A stretch of 39,754 nucleotides of DNA. Source: Luteococcus sp043424415. Its GTDB lineage: Bacteria > Actinomycetota > Actinomycetes > Propionibacteriales > Propionibacteriaceae. The translations under genes were made by a program, and so were the position numbers. The stretch is taken from the NCBI RefSeq assembly GCF_043424415.1, contig NZ_JBHWOO010000228.1, positions 1 through 39,754 on the forward strand. Direction: 5' to 3'. This document shows positions 8,629 through 16,989 of this stretch, piece after piece; the stretch's first letter is position 1, and every line of letters begins with the position of its first letter. The notes under the pieces were generated by a model. It worked only from the letters and a program-made list of their open reading frames with translations. It searched no databases and was not told where the DNA came from.

Positions 8629-9951
8629 ATGCTTTCAGCCTTTGCCAACGCGTTCAGGTCGCCGGATCTTCGCAGGAAGATCCTGTTCACGCTGTTCATC
8701 CTGGCCGTCTACCGGGCCGGGACCACCGTGCCGACGCCGAACGTGAACCTGGTGCGCATCGACCAGTGCCGTCGGCTGGCGGAGGACGGCGACCAGGCAG
8801 GCCTCTACTCGATCATCAACCTGTTCTCCGGTGGTGCGCTGCTGCAGCTGTCCATCTTCGCGCTGGGCATCATGCCGTACATCACCAGCTCGATCATCCT
8901 GCAACTGCTCACCGTGGTGATCCCCAAGCTCGAGGCACTGAAGAAGGAGGGTGCCTCGGGCCAGCAGCAGATCACCCAGTACACCCGTCGCCTCACCCTG
9001 GTGCTGGCGGTGCTGAACTCCACCGCCTTCATCACCATGGCGCGCAATGGCCAGCTCTTCCAGGGCTGTGACGGGATCATGTACGACGAGGGCATCTTCC
9101 CGATCGTCGTCATGATCCTGACGATGACCGCCGGCACCTCGATCATCATGTGGATGGGCGAGCTGATCACCGAGCGTGGCATCGGCAATGGCATGTCGAT
9201 CATGATCTTCACCTCGATCGCCGCCCAGTTCCCCACCTCGCTGTGGTCGATCAAGCAGGCCCGCACTGGCGCCAATGCCTGGCTGATCTTCGGCCTGGTG
9301 CTGGCCATCGGCCTGCTGGTGATGGCCGGCATCATCTTCGTCGAGCAGGCCCAGCGACGCATCCCCGTGCAGTACGCCAAGCGCATGGTGGGGCGTCGCC
9401 TGTTCGGCGGGACCACCACCTACATCCCCCTCAAGGTGAACCAGGCGGGCGTGATCCCGGTGATCTTCGCCTCCTCGATGCTCTACCTGCCCGTGCTCTT
9501 CGCGACCTTCCAGCCCGAGAGCAAGGCCGGAAAGTGGATCAATGCCAACTTCACCGGTGCTGGTGGCGCCGGGGGAGCGCAGCCGATCTACAACGCAGTC
9601 TTCTTCCTGCTCATCATCGCCTTCACCTACTTCTACGTCGCGATCACCTTCAACCCCGTGGAGATCAGCGACAACATGAAGAAGTACGGCGGCTTCATCC
9701 CGGGTATTCGCGCGGGCAAGCCGACCGAGGACTACCTCGCCTATGTTCTGTCCCGTCTGACGGCGCCCGGTTCTCTCTACCTGGCCCTGATCTCGCTCAT
9801 CCCCACGGTTGCCTTCATCGCGCTCGGAGCCCAGCAGAACTTCCCCTTCGGCGGTACCTCAATCCTGATCATCGTCGGTGTGGCCCTCGACACCGTCAAG
9901 CAGATCGAAAGCCAGCTCCAGCAACGCAACTACGAAGGATTCCTGAAGTGA
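8629..9951 (+). CDS. secY: Preprotein translocase subunit SecY
   Basis: Channel-forming subunit of the SecYEG translocon in the cytoplasmic membrane. The 440 aa are normal for the family. The start is the ATG preceded by GAAGAGAG, and the protein opens MLSAFANAFRSPDLRRKILF, the family N-terminus; the frame is open further upstream but shows no SecY sequence there. Visible signatures: the plug-side SGGALLQLSIFALGIMPYI, WMGELITERGIGNGMS, and the cytoplasmic GIRAGKPTEDYL. Ten hydrophobic segments can be counted. The stop overlaps the adk GTG (GTGA), so SecY and Adk are translationally coupled. Upstream is a divergent transporter operon, not rplO as in the classical spc operon. Confidence 0.97.
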   Translation: MLSAFANAFRSPDLRRKILFTLFILAVYRAGTTVPTPNVNLVRIDQCRRLAEDGDQAGLYSIINLFSGGALLQLSIFALGIMPYITSSIILQLLTVVIPKLEALKKEGASGQQQITQYTRRLTLVLAVLNSTAFITMARNGQLFQGCDGIMYDEGIFPIVVMILTMTAGTSIIMWMGELITERGIGNGMSIMIFTSIAAQFPTSLWSIKQARTGANAWLIFGLVLAIGLLVMAGIIFVEQAQRRIPVQYAKRMVGRRLFGGTTTYIPLKVNQAGVIPVIFASSMLYLPVLFATFQPESKAGKWINANFTGAGGAGGAQPIYNAVFFLLIIAFTYFYVAITFNPVEISDNMKKYGGFIPGIRAGKPTEDYLAYVLSRLTAPGSLYLALISLIPTVAFIALGAQQNFPFGGTSILIIVGVALDTVKQIESQLQQRNYEGFLK

Positions 9952-10523
9952 GACTTCTCATCATGGGCGCCCCGGGCGCCGGCAAGGGCACCCAGGCCAA
10001 GCTGATCGCCAACCACTTCCGCATCCCGGCGGTCTCGACCGGTGCGATCTTCCGCGCCAACATCGCAGCCAAGACGCCGCTCGGCCTGCGCGTGCAGCAG
10101 CTGATCAGCGAAGGCAAGTTCGTGCCGGACGTCATCACCACCGCCGTGGTGGCCAAGCGCCTGCTGGAGAACGACGCCACCGACGGCTGGCTGCTCGACG
10201 GTTACCCCCGCACCACCGACCAGGTGGAGGCGCTGGACATCATCCTCGAGGACGCGCACCGGCACATTGACTGCGTGCTCTCACTCGAGGTCGATCCCGA
10301 GCTGCTGGTGGACCGCCTGGTCAAGCGTGCCGAGATCGAGGGCCGCGAGGACGACAATGCCGAGACCATCAGGCACCGGATGGAGGTCTACCGGACCGAG
10401 ACCGAGCCGCTGATGGAGATCTACCGCGAGCGGGGATTGCTGGTGAGTGTCGACGGCCAGGGCACCGTCGACGAGGTGGCCGAGCGCATTTTCGCCGCCA
10501 TCAACGAGTTCACCCAGCGTTGA
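9948..10523 (+). CDS. adk: Adenylate kinase
   Basis: Cytoplasmic enzyme interconverting AMP + ATP and 2 ADP, 191 aa. The GTG start overlaps the secY stop by three bases and has GAAGGA 8 bases upstream. The P-loop is MGAPGAGKGTQAK. AMP-binding residues lie in STGAIFRANIA and DGYPRTTDQ. The LID is the short form (RAEIEGREDDNAETI), without the Cys4 zinc-binding insertion of long Adks, which fits the length and is usual in actinobacteria. The map ATG overlaps its stop (TGATG). Confidence 0.96.
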   Translation: MRLLIMGAPGAGKGTQAKLIANHFRIPAVSTGAIFRANIAAKTPLGLRVQQLISEGKFVPDVITTAVVAKRLLENDATDGWLLDGYPRTTDQVEALDIILEDAHRHIDCVLSLEVDPELLVDRLVKRAEIEGREDDNAETIRHRMEVYRTETEPLMEIYRERGLLVSVDGQGTVDEVAERIFAAINEFTQR

Positions 10524-11362
10524 TGTTCTCCCGCGGCATCGAGATCAAGACCCCGGAGCAGCTGTGCCGGATGCGCACCGCCGGTCTGGTGGTGGCCCGC
10601 ACCCACGAGGAGCTGGCACGCCACGCAGTGCCCGGCACCACGACCGGCGAGCTGGACCAGATCGCCCGCGAGATCCTGGCCCAGCACGGTGCCACGTCGA
10701 ACTTCCTCAACTACGGCGCCGAGTGGGGCTACCCGCCCTACCCGGGCGTGGCCTGCATCTCGGTGAACGAAGTGGTGGTGCATGGCATTCCCGGCGAGCG
10801 CGTGTTGGCAGATGGTGACATCGTCAGCGTCGACTTCGGCGCGATCGTCGACGGTTGGCACGGCGACGCCGCCCGCACCTTCCTGGTGGGGCAGGTGGGC
10901 GATCGTGCCCGCCAGCTCAGCGAGGACACCCGCGAGTCCATGTGGGCCGGTATCGGTGCGGCACGCCTGGGCGGGCGCGTCGGTGACATCTCGAATGCGG
11001 TGCAACGCAGTCTGGAGTCCACGGGCCGCGGCTACGGCATTGTGCGCGAGTACACCGGTCACGGGATCGGGACCGCGATGCACCAGCCGCCGGACGTGCC
11101 GAACTTCGGCAAGGCCGGCAAGGGGCCGAAGCTGGTTGAGGGCATGGCCCTGGCCATCGAGCCGATGGTCACCTTGGGCAACGAGGACACCGCCACCCTG
11201 GACGACGAGTGGACGGTGGTGACGGTCGACGGCTCGTGGGCCTCGCACTGGGAGAACACGATCACCGTCACCAAGGACGGTCTGTGGGTTCTCACCGAGC
11301 TGGACGGCGGTGAGGTGGAGCTGACCGCGCGTGGCCTGCCCTTCGGACCGCTGGCAGACTGA
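10523..11362 (+). CDS. map: Methionine aminopeptidase, type I
   Basis: Removes the N-terminal Met from nascent proteins; 279 aa, soluble, dinuclear metal enzyme. Metal ligands by family position: Asp in SVDFGAIVDGWHGD (two Asp), His in GHGIGTAMHQPP, Glu in AIEPMV and Glu in SHWENTITV. The last motif is usually EHT; here it is ENT, so the residue after the ligand Glu is changed while the ligand stays. Translation starts inside the adk stop. A 15-bp terminator follows 34 bases after the stop, so the usual map-infA cotranscription does not occur here. Confidence 0.95.
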   Translation: MFSRGIEIKTPEQLCRMRTAGLVVARTHEELARHAVPGTTTGELDQIAREILAQHGATSNFLNYGAEWGYPPYPGVACISVNEVVVHGIPGERVLADGDIVSVDFGAIVDGWHGDAARTFLVGQVGDRARQLSEDTRESMWAGIGAARLGGRVGDISNAVQRSLESTGRGYGIVREYTGHGIGTAMHQPPDVPNFGKAGKGPKLVEGMALAIEPMVTLGNEDTATLDDEWTVVTVDGSWASHWENTITVTKDGLWVLTELDGGEVELTARGLPFGPLAD

Positions 11363-11395
11363 GGCTGCCCGGACGGTTCGGCAGGTGGACTCGTG

Positions 11396-11429
11396 GAGGG
11401 GTGGGGTGCCAGGAGGCACCCCACTCCTT
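11396..11429 (+). terminator. Terminator of the secY-adk-map operon
   Basis: A 15-bp stem (11396-11410 / 11415-11429, three of the pairs G-T) closes a 4-base loop 34 bases after map. The T content downstream is weak. It separates map from fhs. Confidence 0.75.
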
Positions 11430-11462
11430 CCGTATTCGGGCCGGGCCCGGTTGAATGCGGGC

Positions 11463-13169
11463 ATGAACCCCACCGCCCTGCCCAGCGACCTCGAGATCGC
11501 CCGCGCCGCCCACCTGGAACCCATCGAGAAGGTGGCACGCTCCGCCGGGATCGACGCCGAGCACCTCGTACCCCACGGCCGCCACGTGGCGAAGGTCTCG
11601 CTGAAGGCCAGCGATGACCTGGCCAGCCGGCCCGACGGGAAGTACGTCGTGGTGACCGCGCTGACGCCCACGCCGCTGGGGGAGGGCAAGACCACCACTG
11701 CCGTGGGGCTCGCACAGGGCCTGGGACAGTTGGGCAAGCGGTCGATGCTGGCGCTGCGCCAGCCGTCGATGGGCCCCACCTTCGGGGTGAAGGGCGGTGC
11801 CGCGGGCGCCGGATACTCCCAGGTGGTGCCGATGGAGACGCTGAACCTGCACCTGACGGGTGACTTCCACGCCATCACGGCGGCACACGACCTGCTGGCC
11901 GCCATGGTGGACAACCACCTGCACCACGGCAACGAGCTGGGCATCGACCCGCACTCGATCAGCTGGCGACGGGTGGTGGACGTCAACGACCGGGCGCTGC
12001 GCAATGTGGTGCTGGGCCTGGGCGCCCGGCTCGACGGGGTGCCGCGCCAGAGCGGCTTCGACATCACCGCCGCCAGCGAGGTGGGGGTGTGCCTGTCGCT
12101 GGCCACCTCGCTGCACGACCTGCGCGAGCGGCTGGGACGCATCGTGGTCGGGTACACGCGCGAGGGTGCGCCGGTGACGGCCGAAGACCTGAAGGCCGCC
12201 GGGGCCATGACCGTCATCATGCGCGAGGCGATCATGCCCAACCTGATGCAGACCACCGAGAACACCCCGGTGCTGGTCCATGCAGGCCCCTTCGGCAACA
12301 TCGCCACCGGCAACTCGTCGGTGATCGCCGACCAGGTCGGCATCAAGGCCTCCGACTACCTGCTCACCGAGGCCGGTTTCGGTGCCGACATGGGAGCCGA
12401 GCGCTTCTTCAACGTCAAGTGCCGCGTTTCCGGGCTGCGACCCGATGCCGCGGTGCTGGTGACGACGGTGCGGGCGCTCAAGACGCACTCCGGCCGGTTC
12501 ACGGTGGTCGCGGGACAGCCGCTACCGCCACAGATGCTGCAGGACTCTCCCGAGGACGTGTTCGCCGGCGCGGACAACCTGCGCAAGCACATCGAGATCG
12601 TGCGTGGCTTCGGCGTGGCCCCAGTGGTGGCGATCAACGTCTTCCCCAGCGACCATCCCGACGAGATCGAGGCGGTCCGCGAGATCGCCGAGGCCGCCGG
12701 GGCGAGGGTCGCGGCCTCCACCCACGTCGCCGACGGCGGGGCGGGGGCGCAGGAGCTGGCTCGGGTGGTGGCGGCGGCCTGCGAGGACAAGACGGACTTC
12801 CGCTTCAGCTACGACGAGCAGGACTCGCTGGTGGACAAGGTCACGAAGGTGGCCACGGGTGTCTACGGTGCCGATGGCATCGAGCTCAGTGCCCAGGCCC
12901 GACGGGAGCTGGCGCACTTCACCGAGCTCGGCTTCGGTCACCTGCCCGTCGTGATCGCCAAGACCCACCTGTCCATCTCCCACGATCCGGCGCTGCGCGG
13001 CGCCCCGACGGGATGGATGCTGCCGGTGCGCGAGGTGCGGCTGGCCGCCGGCGCGGGCTATGTCTACGCGATCTGTGGTGAGATGCGCACCATGCCAGGC
13101 CTGGGCAAGCACCCGGCCGCGGAGTGGATCGACATCGACGAGAACGGCGACATCGTCGGGCTCTTTTGA
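11463..13169 (+). CDS. fhs: Formate-tetrahydrofolate ligase
   Basis: ATP-dependent formation of 10-formyl-THF from formate and THF, feeding purine, fMet and one-carbon metabolism; cytoplasmic, 568 aa, close to the usual 557. The N-terminus SDLEIARAAHLEPIEKVA is the family opening. The nucleotide P-loop is TPLGEGKTTTAVGLAQGL. Further signatures are RQPSMGPTFGVKGGAAGAGYSQ, FHAITAAHDLLAAM and LTEAGFGADMGAERFFNVKC. The ATG at 11463 is picked from homology; no Shine-Dalgarno is evident, and TTGAAT sits six bases before it, so a leaderless transcript is possible. It stands alone between map and a peptidase gene and breaks the conserved map-infA neighbourhood. Confidence 0.96.
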   Translation: MNPTALPSDLEIARAAHLEPIEKVARSAGIDAEHLVPHGRHVAKVSLKASDDLASRPDGKYVVVTALTPTPLGEGKTTTAVGLAQGLGQLGKRSMLALRQPSMGPTFGVKGGAAGAGYSQVVPMETLNLHLTGDFHAITAAHDLLAAMVDNHLHHGNELGIDPHSISWRRVVDVNDRALRNVVLGLGARLDGVPRQSGFDITAASEVGVCLSLATSLHDLRERLGRIVVGYTREGAPVTAEDLKAAGAMTVIMREAIMPNLMQTTENTPVLVHAGPFGNIATGNSSVIADQVGIKASDYLLTEAGFGADMGAERFFNVKCRVSGLRPDAAVLVTTVRALKTHSGRFTVVAGQPLPPQMLQDSPEDVFAGADNLRKHIEIVRGFGVAPVVAINVFPSDHPDEIEAVREIAEAAGARVAASTHVADGGAGAQELARVVAAACEDKTDFRFSYDEQDSLVDKVTKVATGVYGADGIELSAQARRELAHFTELGFGHLPVVIAKTHLSISHDPALRGAPTGWMLPVREVRLAAGAGYVYAICGEMRTMPGLGKHPAAEWIDIDENGDIVGLF

Positions 13170-13245
13170 GGAGGCTGCCCGGGGCTTGGCCCGCCACCAC
13201 TCCAAGGGGGTGGCCGGTGCCGCGTCGAGCTGCTTGGGTGGAAGC

Positions 13246-15348
13246 ATGACCCCCACACCCCAGACCCGTGCCGACGACCTGACCGAGACCCTGCACGGCC
13301 ACCAGGTGGCCGACCCCTACCGGTGGCTGGAGGGCCCTGACCAGAAGGCCGTCGACGACTGGGTTGCCGAGCAGCGAGGCCACGCCGACAAGGTGCTGGG
13401 CCGCCTGCCCATGCGTGAGTGGTTCACCGAGGTGATGCGCCGCATCGTCGAGCGGCCCCGGATCGGAACCCCCTGGAGGCAGGGTGGGCTCTACCTCCAG
13501 GAGCGGCGACTGGTCGGACAGAAGCAGTCGGTGGTCCACGTCGCCGACAGCCTCGAGGAGCTGCTGACCGGGGGACGGGTGCTGGCAGATCCCAACCAGT
13601 GGGACGAGTCGGGAACCACTTCGGTCTCCTTCGTGTGCGTCAATCCGCAGGGCAGCCTGGTGGCGCTGGGCCGCAGCGAGGCCGGCTCTGACTGGACCCA
13701 TGTCAGCATCGTCGACGGTGACGGGGCGGTGGTGGAGGCCGATGCCGTCACCACCCGTTTCGCCGATGTCGTGTGGCTCCCCGACGGCCAGTCCTTCGTG
13801 CACCAGGCCTATCCGGGTGCCGCGAGAACCGACGGCACCAGCACCGCGCAGGCGACCGCCGCGCACCTGCGGGTGCACCGCGTCGGCACCTCCGTTGACG
13901 AGGACCTGGACTTCTTCGACTTCGAGCAGGACCCCCGTCAGCTGTGCTGGTTGGAGCTCAGCGACGACGACCAGTGGCTGGTGGCCCACGTCTCACGGGG
14001 GACCGAGCGCACCAACCAGCTGTGGCTCTTCCACGTCCACGGCGAGACCGACCCCGACGGCACCACCCGCAGCACGGTGGGGCAGCGGGTCCGGGTGGTC
14101 GAGCACGACGAGCAGGTGTGGCACTACCTCGGATCGGCCCACGGCGAGATCTACCTGCTCACCGACGACGACGCGCCCAACTCGCGCATCGTCGCCCTCG
14201 ACGAGCAGGACTGGGAGCTGCGCGAAGTGGTGGGTGAACGGCAGTGGCCGTTGCGCCACGCGGTGCTCGCCCATGACGCCCTGGTCTGCTTGCACCTGGA
14301 GGATGCCCAGCCGGTGGTGCGCCGGCACGACCTGTACGGGGCGCAGAAGCAGGTGGTGGAGCTGCAGGCAGGGGCGGTCACCGCGCTGAATGCCACTGCC
14401 GACAGCGAAGAGGTCTTCCTGGGTGCCAGCACCATCGACGACCCGCAGGCCTCCTGGTGCCTGGACTGCGGCACCGGCGAGCTGCGCGAGCTGGAGGTGG
14501 CAGGCATCGACCAGGAGGCCTTCACCGTCGGTCACGGCGTCGAACGCCACCAGGCGACCAGCGCGGACGGCACCGAGGTGCCCTTCTTCCTGGTGCGTCC
14601 GCAGGGGGCGCCTGCCGGCCCGCTGCCGATGATCGTCTACGGCTACGGCGGTTTCGACGTCGAGGTGCTGGCCGACCACCGGCCGATCTGGCCAGCCTGG
14701 CTGGCAGCCGGGGGCGGCATCGCGATCGCGAACCTGCGCGGTGGCGGCGAGTTCGGGCGCGAGTGGTACGAGGGTGGCATCAGGGAGAACAAGCAGAAGG
14801 TCTTCGACGACATGATCGCGGTGGCCGAGACCCTCATCGCCGAGGGGCACACCACGGCGCAGCAGCTGGCCGTGTACGGCAAGAGCAACGGGGGACTACT
14901 GGTGGGTGCGGTGATGACCCAGCGTCCGGAGCTCTTCGCCGCCGCCCTGCTGCACGTCGGGGTGCTGGATGCCGTGCGCTTCCACCGCTTCACCATCGGC
15001 CATGCCTGGACCAGCGACTACGGCGACCCCGAGGTCGAGGCGGACCTCGGACGGATCCTTGAATGGTCGCCGCTGCACAATGTCCGTTCCGGGGTGACCT
15101 ACCCGGCCACCCTGGTGATGACCAGCGACCACGACGACCGCGTGGTTCCGGCGCACTCCTACAAGTTCGCGGCGGCCGTGCAGGCGGCGCAGGCGGGTCC
15201 GGCGCCCGTGGTCTGCCGGATCGACGAGGCGACCGGGCATGGCCTGGCCAATCGCAGCCCGGAGGCGCTGGTGGCCGAGTCCGCCGACATGCTGGCCTTC
15301 GCCGCGCAGGCCACCGGCCTGGACAACCCGCCGCGCTCCCGCGGCTAG
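13246..15348 (+). CDS. Prolyl oligopeptidase family serine peptidase (S9A)
   Basis: Predicted cytosolic serine peptidase of 700 aa cleaving short peptides, classically after proline. Residues 1 to about 400 form the beta-propeller gate, starting with the diagnostic DPYRWLEG. The C-terminal alpha/beta hydrolase has the oxyanion segment YGYGGFDVE, ANLRGGGEFGREWYEGG, nucleophile Ser in YGKSNGGLLVGA, Asp in SDHDDRVVPAHSYKF and His in GHGLANR. The triad is complete. GGTGGAAG precedes the ATG. There is no signal peptide. The stop codon TAG is the first half of a -10 box for the next gene. With a peptide importer a few kb away, a role in using imported peptides is reasonable but unproved. Confidence 0.92.
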   Translation: MTPTPQTRADDLTETLHGHQVADPYRWLEGPDQKAVDDWVAEQRGHADKVLGRLPMREWFTEVMRRIVERPRIGTPWRQGGLYLQERRLVGQKQSVVHVADSLEELLTGGRVLADPNQWDESGTTSVSFVCVNPQGSLVALGRSEAGSDWTHVSIVDGDGAVVEADAVTTRFADVVWLPDGQSFVHQAYPGAARTDGTSTAQATAAHLRVHRVGTSVDEDLDFFDFEQDPRQLCWLELSDDDQWLVAHVSRGTERTNQLWLFHVHGETDPDGTTRSTVGQRVRVVEHDEQVWHYLGSAHGEIYLLTDDDAPNSRIVALDEQDWELREVVGERQWPLRHAVLAHDALVCLHLEDAQPVVRRHDLYGAQKQVVELQAGAVTALNATADSEEVFLGASTIDDPQASWCLDCGTGELRELEVAGIDQEAFTVGHGVERHQATSADGTEVPFFLVRPQGAPAGPLPMIVYGYGGFDVEVLADHRPIWPAWLAAGGGIAIANLRGGGEFGREWYEGGIRENKQKVFDDMIAVAETLIAEGHTTAQQLAVYGKSNGGLLVGAVMTQRPELFAAALLHVGVLDAVRFHRFTIGHAWTSDYGDPEVEADLGRILEWSPLHNVRSGVTYPATLVMTSDHDDRVVPAHSYKFAAAVQAAQAGPAPVVCRIDEATGHGLANRSPEALVAESADMLAFAAQATGLDNPPRSRG

Positions 15349-15351
15349 GCT
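15346..15351 (+). promoter_or_regulatory. Leaderless -10 box TAGGCT overlapping the peptidase stop codon
   Basis: TAGGCT lies exactly six bases before the GTG at 15358, the spacing that places transcription initiation at the start codon. Its first three bases are the TAG stop of the preceding gene. The -35 is weak (TGGACA with a 20-base spacer). Confidence 0.5.
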
Positions 15352-15357
15352 GGAGTG

Positions 15358-15735
15358 GTGAGCAACCTGCCGATCTCGTCCAAGTACCGCAGCACGCCCG
15401 AGGCGGCCGTCGACGAGGTGGAGCGCGAAGATGTCGCGGCCCGCCTCAATGACGCCTTCACCCGCGGTGACGTCTCCAGTGACGACTACCGGGCGCTGCT
15501 GGACGAGGTTTATGCTGCCGGCACCCTCGGGGAGCTGGCCCCGGTGGTCGAGAAGCTGCCCGCAATGCAGACCCACCGCCAGCCGGACCTCGTGCGGCAG
15601 GACTCGCACGCGGCACCGGGCCAGCTGCGGCCGGCCGGGATGGACCGTCGCATGATGCGGATGGTGACGCTGGCGATGGCCTCCTCGGGCCTGCTGGTGC
15701 TGGTGCTGCTGGTACTGGCCTTTGTCTTCGACTGA
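15358..15735 (+). CDS. DUF1707 domain membrane protein
   Basis: 125 aa. Residues ~20-65 match the actinobacterial DUF1707 pattern: VAARLNDAFTRGDVSSDDY then LLDEVYAAGTLGELAPVVEKLP. A polar linker and one C-terminal transmembrane helix (MVTLAMASSGLLVLVLLVLAFVF, residues ~100-123) follow, so the domain probably faces the cytosol. GTG codons stand at 15355 and 15358. The second is preferred because of the -10 box six bases before it; there is no Shine-Dalgarno at a workable distance. DUF1707 proteins are common small actinobacterial proteins without an assigned biochemical role. Confidence 0.75.
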   Translation: MSNLPISSKYRSTPEAAVDEVEREDVAARLNDAFTRGDVSSDDYRALLDEVYAAGTLGELAPVVEKLPAMQTHRQPDLVRQDSHAAPGQLRPAGMDRRMMRMVTLAMASSGLLVLVLLVLAFVFD

Positions 15736-15768
15736 CCACCCGCCCGGCCCCAGCACCCGTCGCGTGGG

Positions 15769-16059
15769 TCAGGAGCCGGCGAGGATGCCGATGACGGGAT
15801 TCCACTGGGTCACGTCGGCACGGGCCACCTGGCCCAGCTTCTGGAAGGGGTCGTCGGCCAGCAGTCGACGGACCTCGTCCTCGTCGGTGGCCTTGAAGAC
15901 CAGCAGCGCTGTGGCGGGGCTGGTGCCCAGCAGCGGGCCGGATGCGACGAGCGAGCCGGCTTCGGCGAGCTGCCCCAGGTAGGCGCGATGCTCGGGGCGA
16001 TGCTCGTCCTGCAGCGCCTTGTCGTCGGTGTAGGTGTAGATGACTGCGAAGTGGGCCAT
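15769..16059 (-). CDS. YciI-like protein
   Basis: 96 aa, a single YCII (dimeric alpha/beta barrel) domain. Seen: FAVIYTYTDD, HRPEHRAYLGQLAEAGSL, SGPLL, ALLVFKATDEDEV and LADDPF. The conserved His (in PEHRAYL) and Asp (in ADDPF) of the YciI family are both present. GAGAGGAA stands before the ATG. The family is dehydrogenase/dehalogenase-like and the substrate is unknown. It is transcribed away from the orphan cluster, with a 24-base gap to the gene upstream of it on the same strand, so the two may form a small operon. Confidence 0.82.
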   Translation of the reverse strand: MAHFAVIYTYTDDKALQDEHRPEHRAYLGQLAEAGSLVASGPLLGTSPATALLVFKATDEDEVRRLLADDPFQKLGQVARADVTQWNPVIGILAGS

Positions 16060-16083
16060 GGTGATTCCTCTCGGTGCTGGACG

Positions 16084-16437
16084 TCAGCTGCGCAGCGCGG
16101 CGGTGGCGGCTGCACGCTGTTCTGGGGTGACCTCGGGCAGGGTGAAGTCCTGGTCGCGCAGGTGCTGCAGGAAGTCGGGTTCGGGCGCGATGTCGTGGTT
16201 CCTCGCGTAGTAGTCCACGGCTGCGGGCCAGATCCATGTGCCGTCGGTGATCATGGCGACCTCGACCGCGAAGGGCTTGCCGCTGAGCACGTCGTCCTCC
16301 TTGGTGCGGGCGAAGGCGATGGCGGGAGCCTTGGTGAGGTAGTGGACGACGCGGTCGTTGATCTCGGCCCAGTCGGCAGGTGCTGGCCACGGTTGCGGAG
16401 GGTTGACGCTCGTGCGACGGAACTGGGTGCTGGTCAT
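16084..16437 (-). CDS. Small hypothetical protein, orphan
   Basis: 117 aa, soluble, acidic, no signal peptide. GGAGG lies 6-10 bases before the ATG. Notable segments are VNPPQPWPAPADWAEIND, the aromatic ITDGTWIWPAAVDYY and HLRDQDFTLPEVTPEQR. I have a weak impression of similar small actinobacterial proteins that contain 'TDG-W-WP-(x)-YY', but I cannot name a family. It could belong with the neighbouring orphan gene (16515-16988) or with the YciI gene. The size and acidity would suit an immunity or antitoxin protein, but that is guesswork. Confidence 0.65.
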   Translation of the reverse strand: MTSTQFRRTSVNPPQPWPAPADWAEINDRVVHYLTKAPAIAFARTKEDDVLSGKPFAVEVAMITDGTWIWPAAVDYYARNHDIAPEPDFLQHLRDQDFTLPEVTPEQRAAATAALRS

Positions 16438-16514
16438 GACTGCCTCCTGGTGGACGACATGGTGTTCCCATCTTGCTGCATTCCGTCAGCCCTGACCATG
16501 GGGTGATGGCGTCT

Positions 16515-16988
16515 TCAGTCGCCAGTCCGGGTGGTGGGTCGCCAGGCTTCGAGGTCGTGGGGGATGGGTTCTTCGTCGGGTTGGGTTTCGGGGATGAGGT
16601 GTTCGGCGTCGATGCCGATGTCGAGTAAGGGTTCGAGGGCGAAGCGGGTGACCCAGGAGGGGAGTTTGTGGCGGTTGGCGAGGATGAAGACCACGGTGCC
16701 GGGGTAGTTTCCGGCGGCGTACTGTTCGTGTCGGCTTCCGAAGAGGCTGCGGTCCACCAGGGCGGCCCGGCCGCCTGCGGCAGCGCCGGCCAGGTCGAGT
16801 GCGTTGGCCATGGGCGGCGAGATCGGGGTCTCGGCCATCGCATTCACCACGGGAGCCCATCGTTCTTCGGTGATGATCGCAAACACGATGGAGCCCAGCT
16901 TCACCCATTGTTCTTCGGTGAGGTTCTCGATGATGTCGATGAACTCTTCGACGGCTTGGGCTTGGCGTCCGAACTTGTGGGGGCTCAT
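16515..16988 (-). CDS. Hypothetical protein next to a truncated gene tail
   Basis: 157 aa, no signal peptide, no family recognised. The ATG at 16988 directly follows the TGA (16990-16992) of a coding remnant. The N-terminal half is helical and acidic (AVEEFIDIIENLTEEQW, VFAIITEERWAPVVNAM). The middle is hydrophobic (ANALDLAGAAAGGRAALV), followed by TVVFILANRHKLPSWVTRFAL. The acidic Pro-rich C-terminus (ETQPDEEPIPHD) looks disordered. The gene is richer in GGT/GTG-type codons than the housekeeping genes. Tight coupling to a destroyed upstream gene makes a toxin/immunity or antitoxin-like pairing one possibility. Confidence 0.6.
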   Translation of the reverse strand: MSPHKFGRQAQAVEEFIDIIENLTEEQWVKLGSIVFAIITEERWAPVVNAMAETPISPPMANALDLAGAAAGGRAALVDRSLFGSRHEQYAAGNYPGTVVFILANRHKLPSWVTRFALEPLLDIGIDAEHLIPETQPDEEPIPHDLEAWRPTTRTGD

Positions 16989-16989
16989 G

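Noticed and set aside
13170..13245. Terminator hairpin after fhs
   Set aside because: A CCACC/GGTGG pairing exists, but the stem is only about 6 bp with a 10-base loop, so I do not support it as a terminator.
15736..15768. Terminator between the convergent DUF1707 and YciI-like genes
   Set aside because: Only a weak 5-bp pairing (ACCCG/TGGGT) is visible in the 33-base gap.
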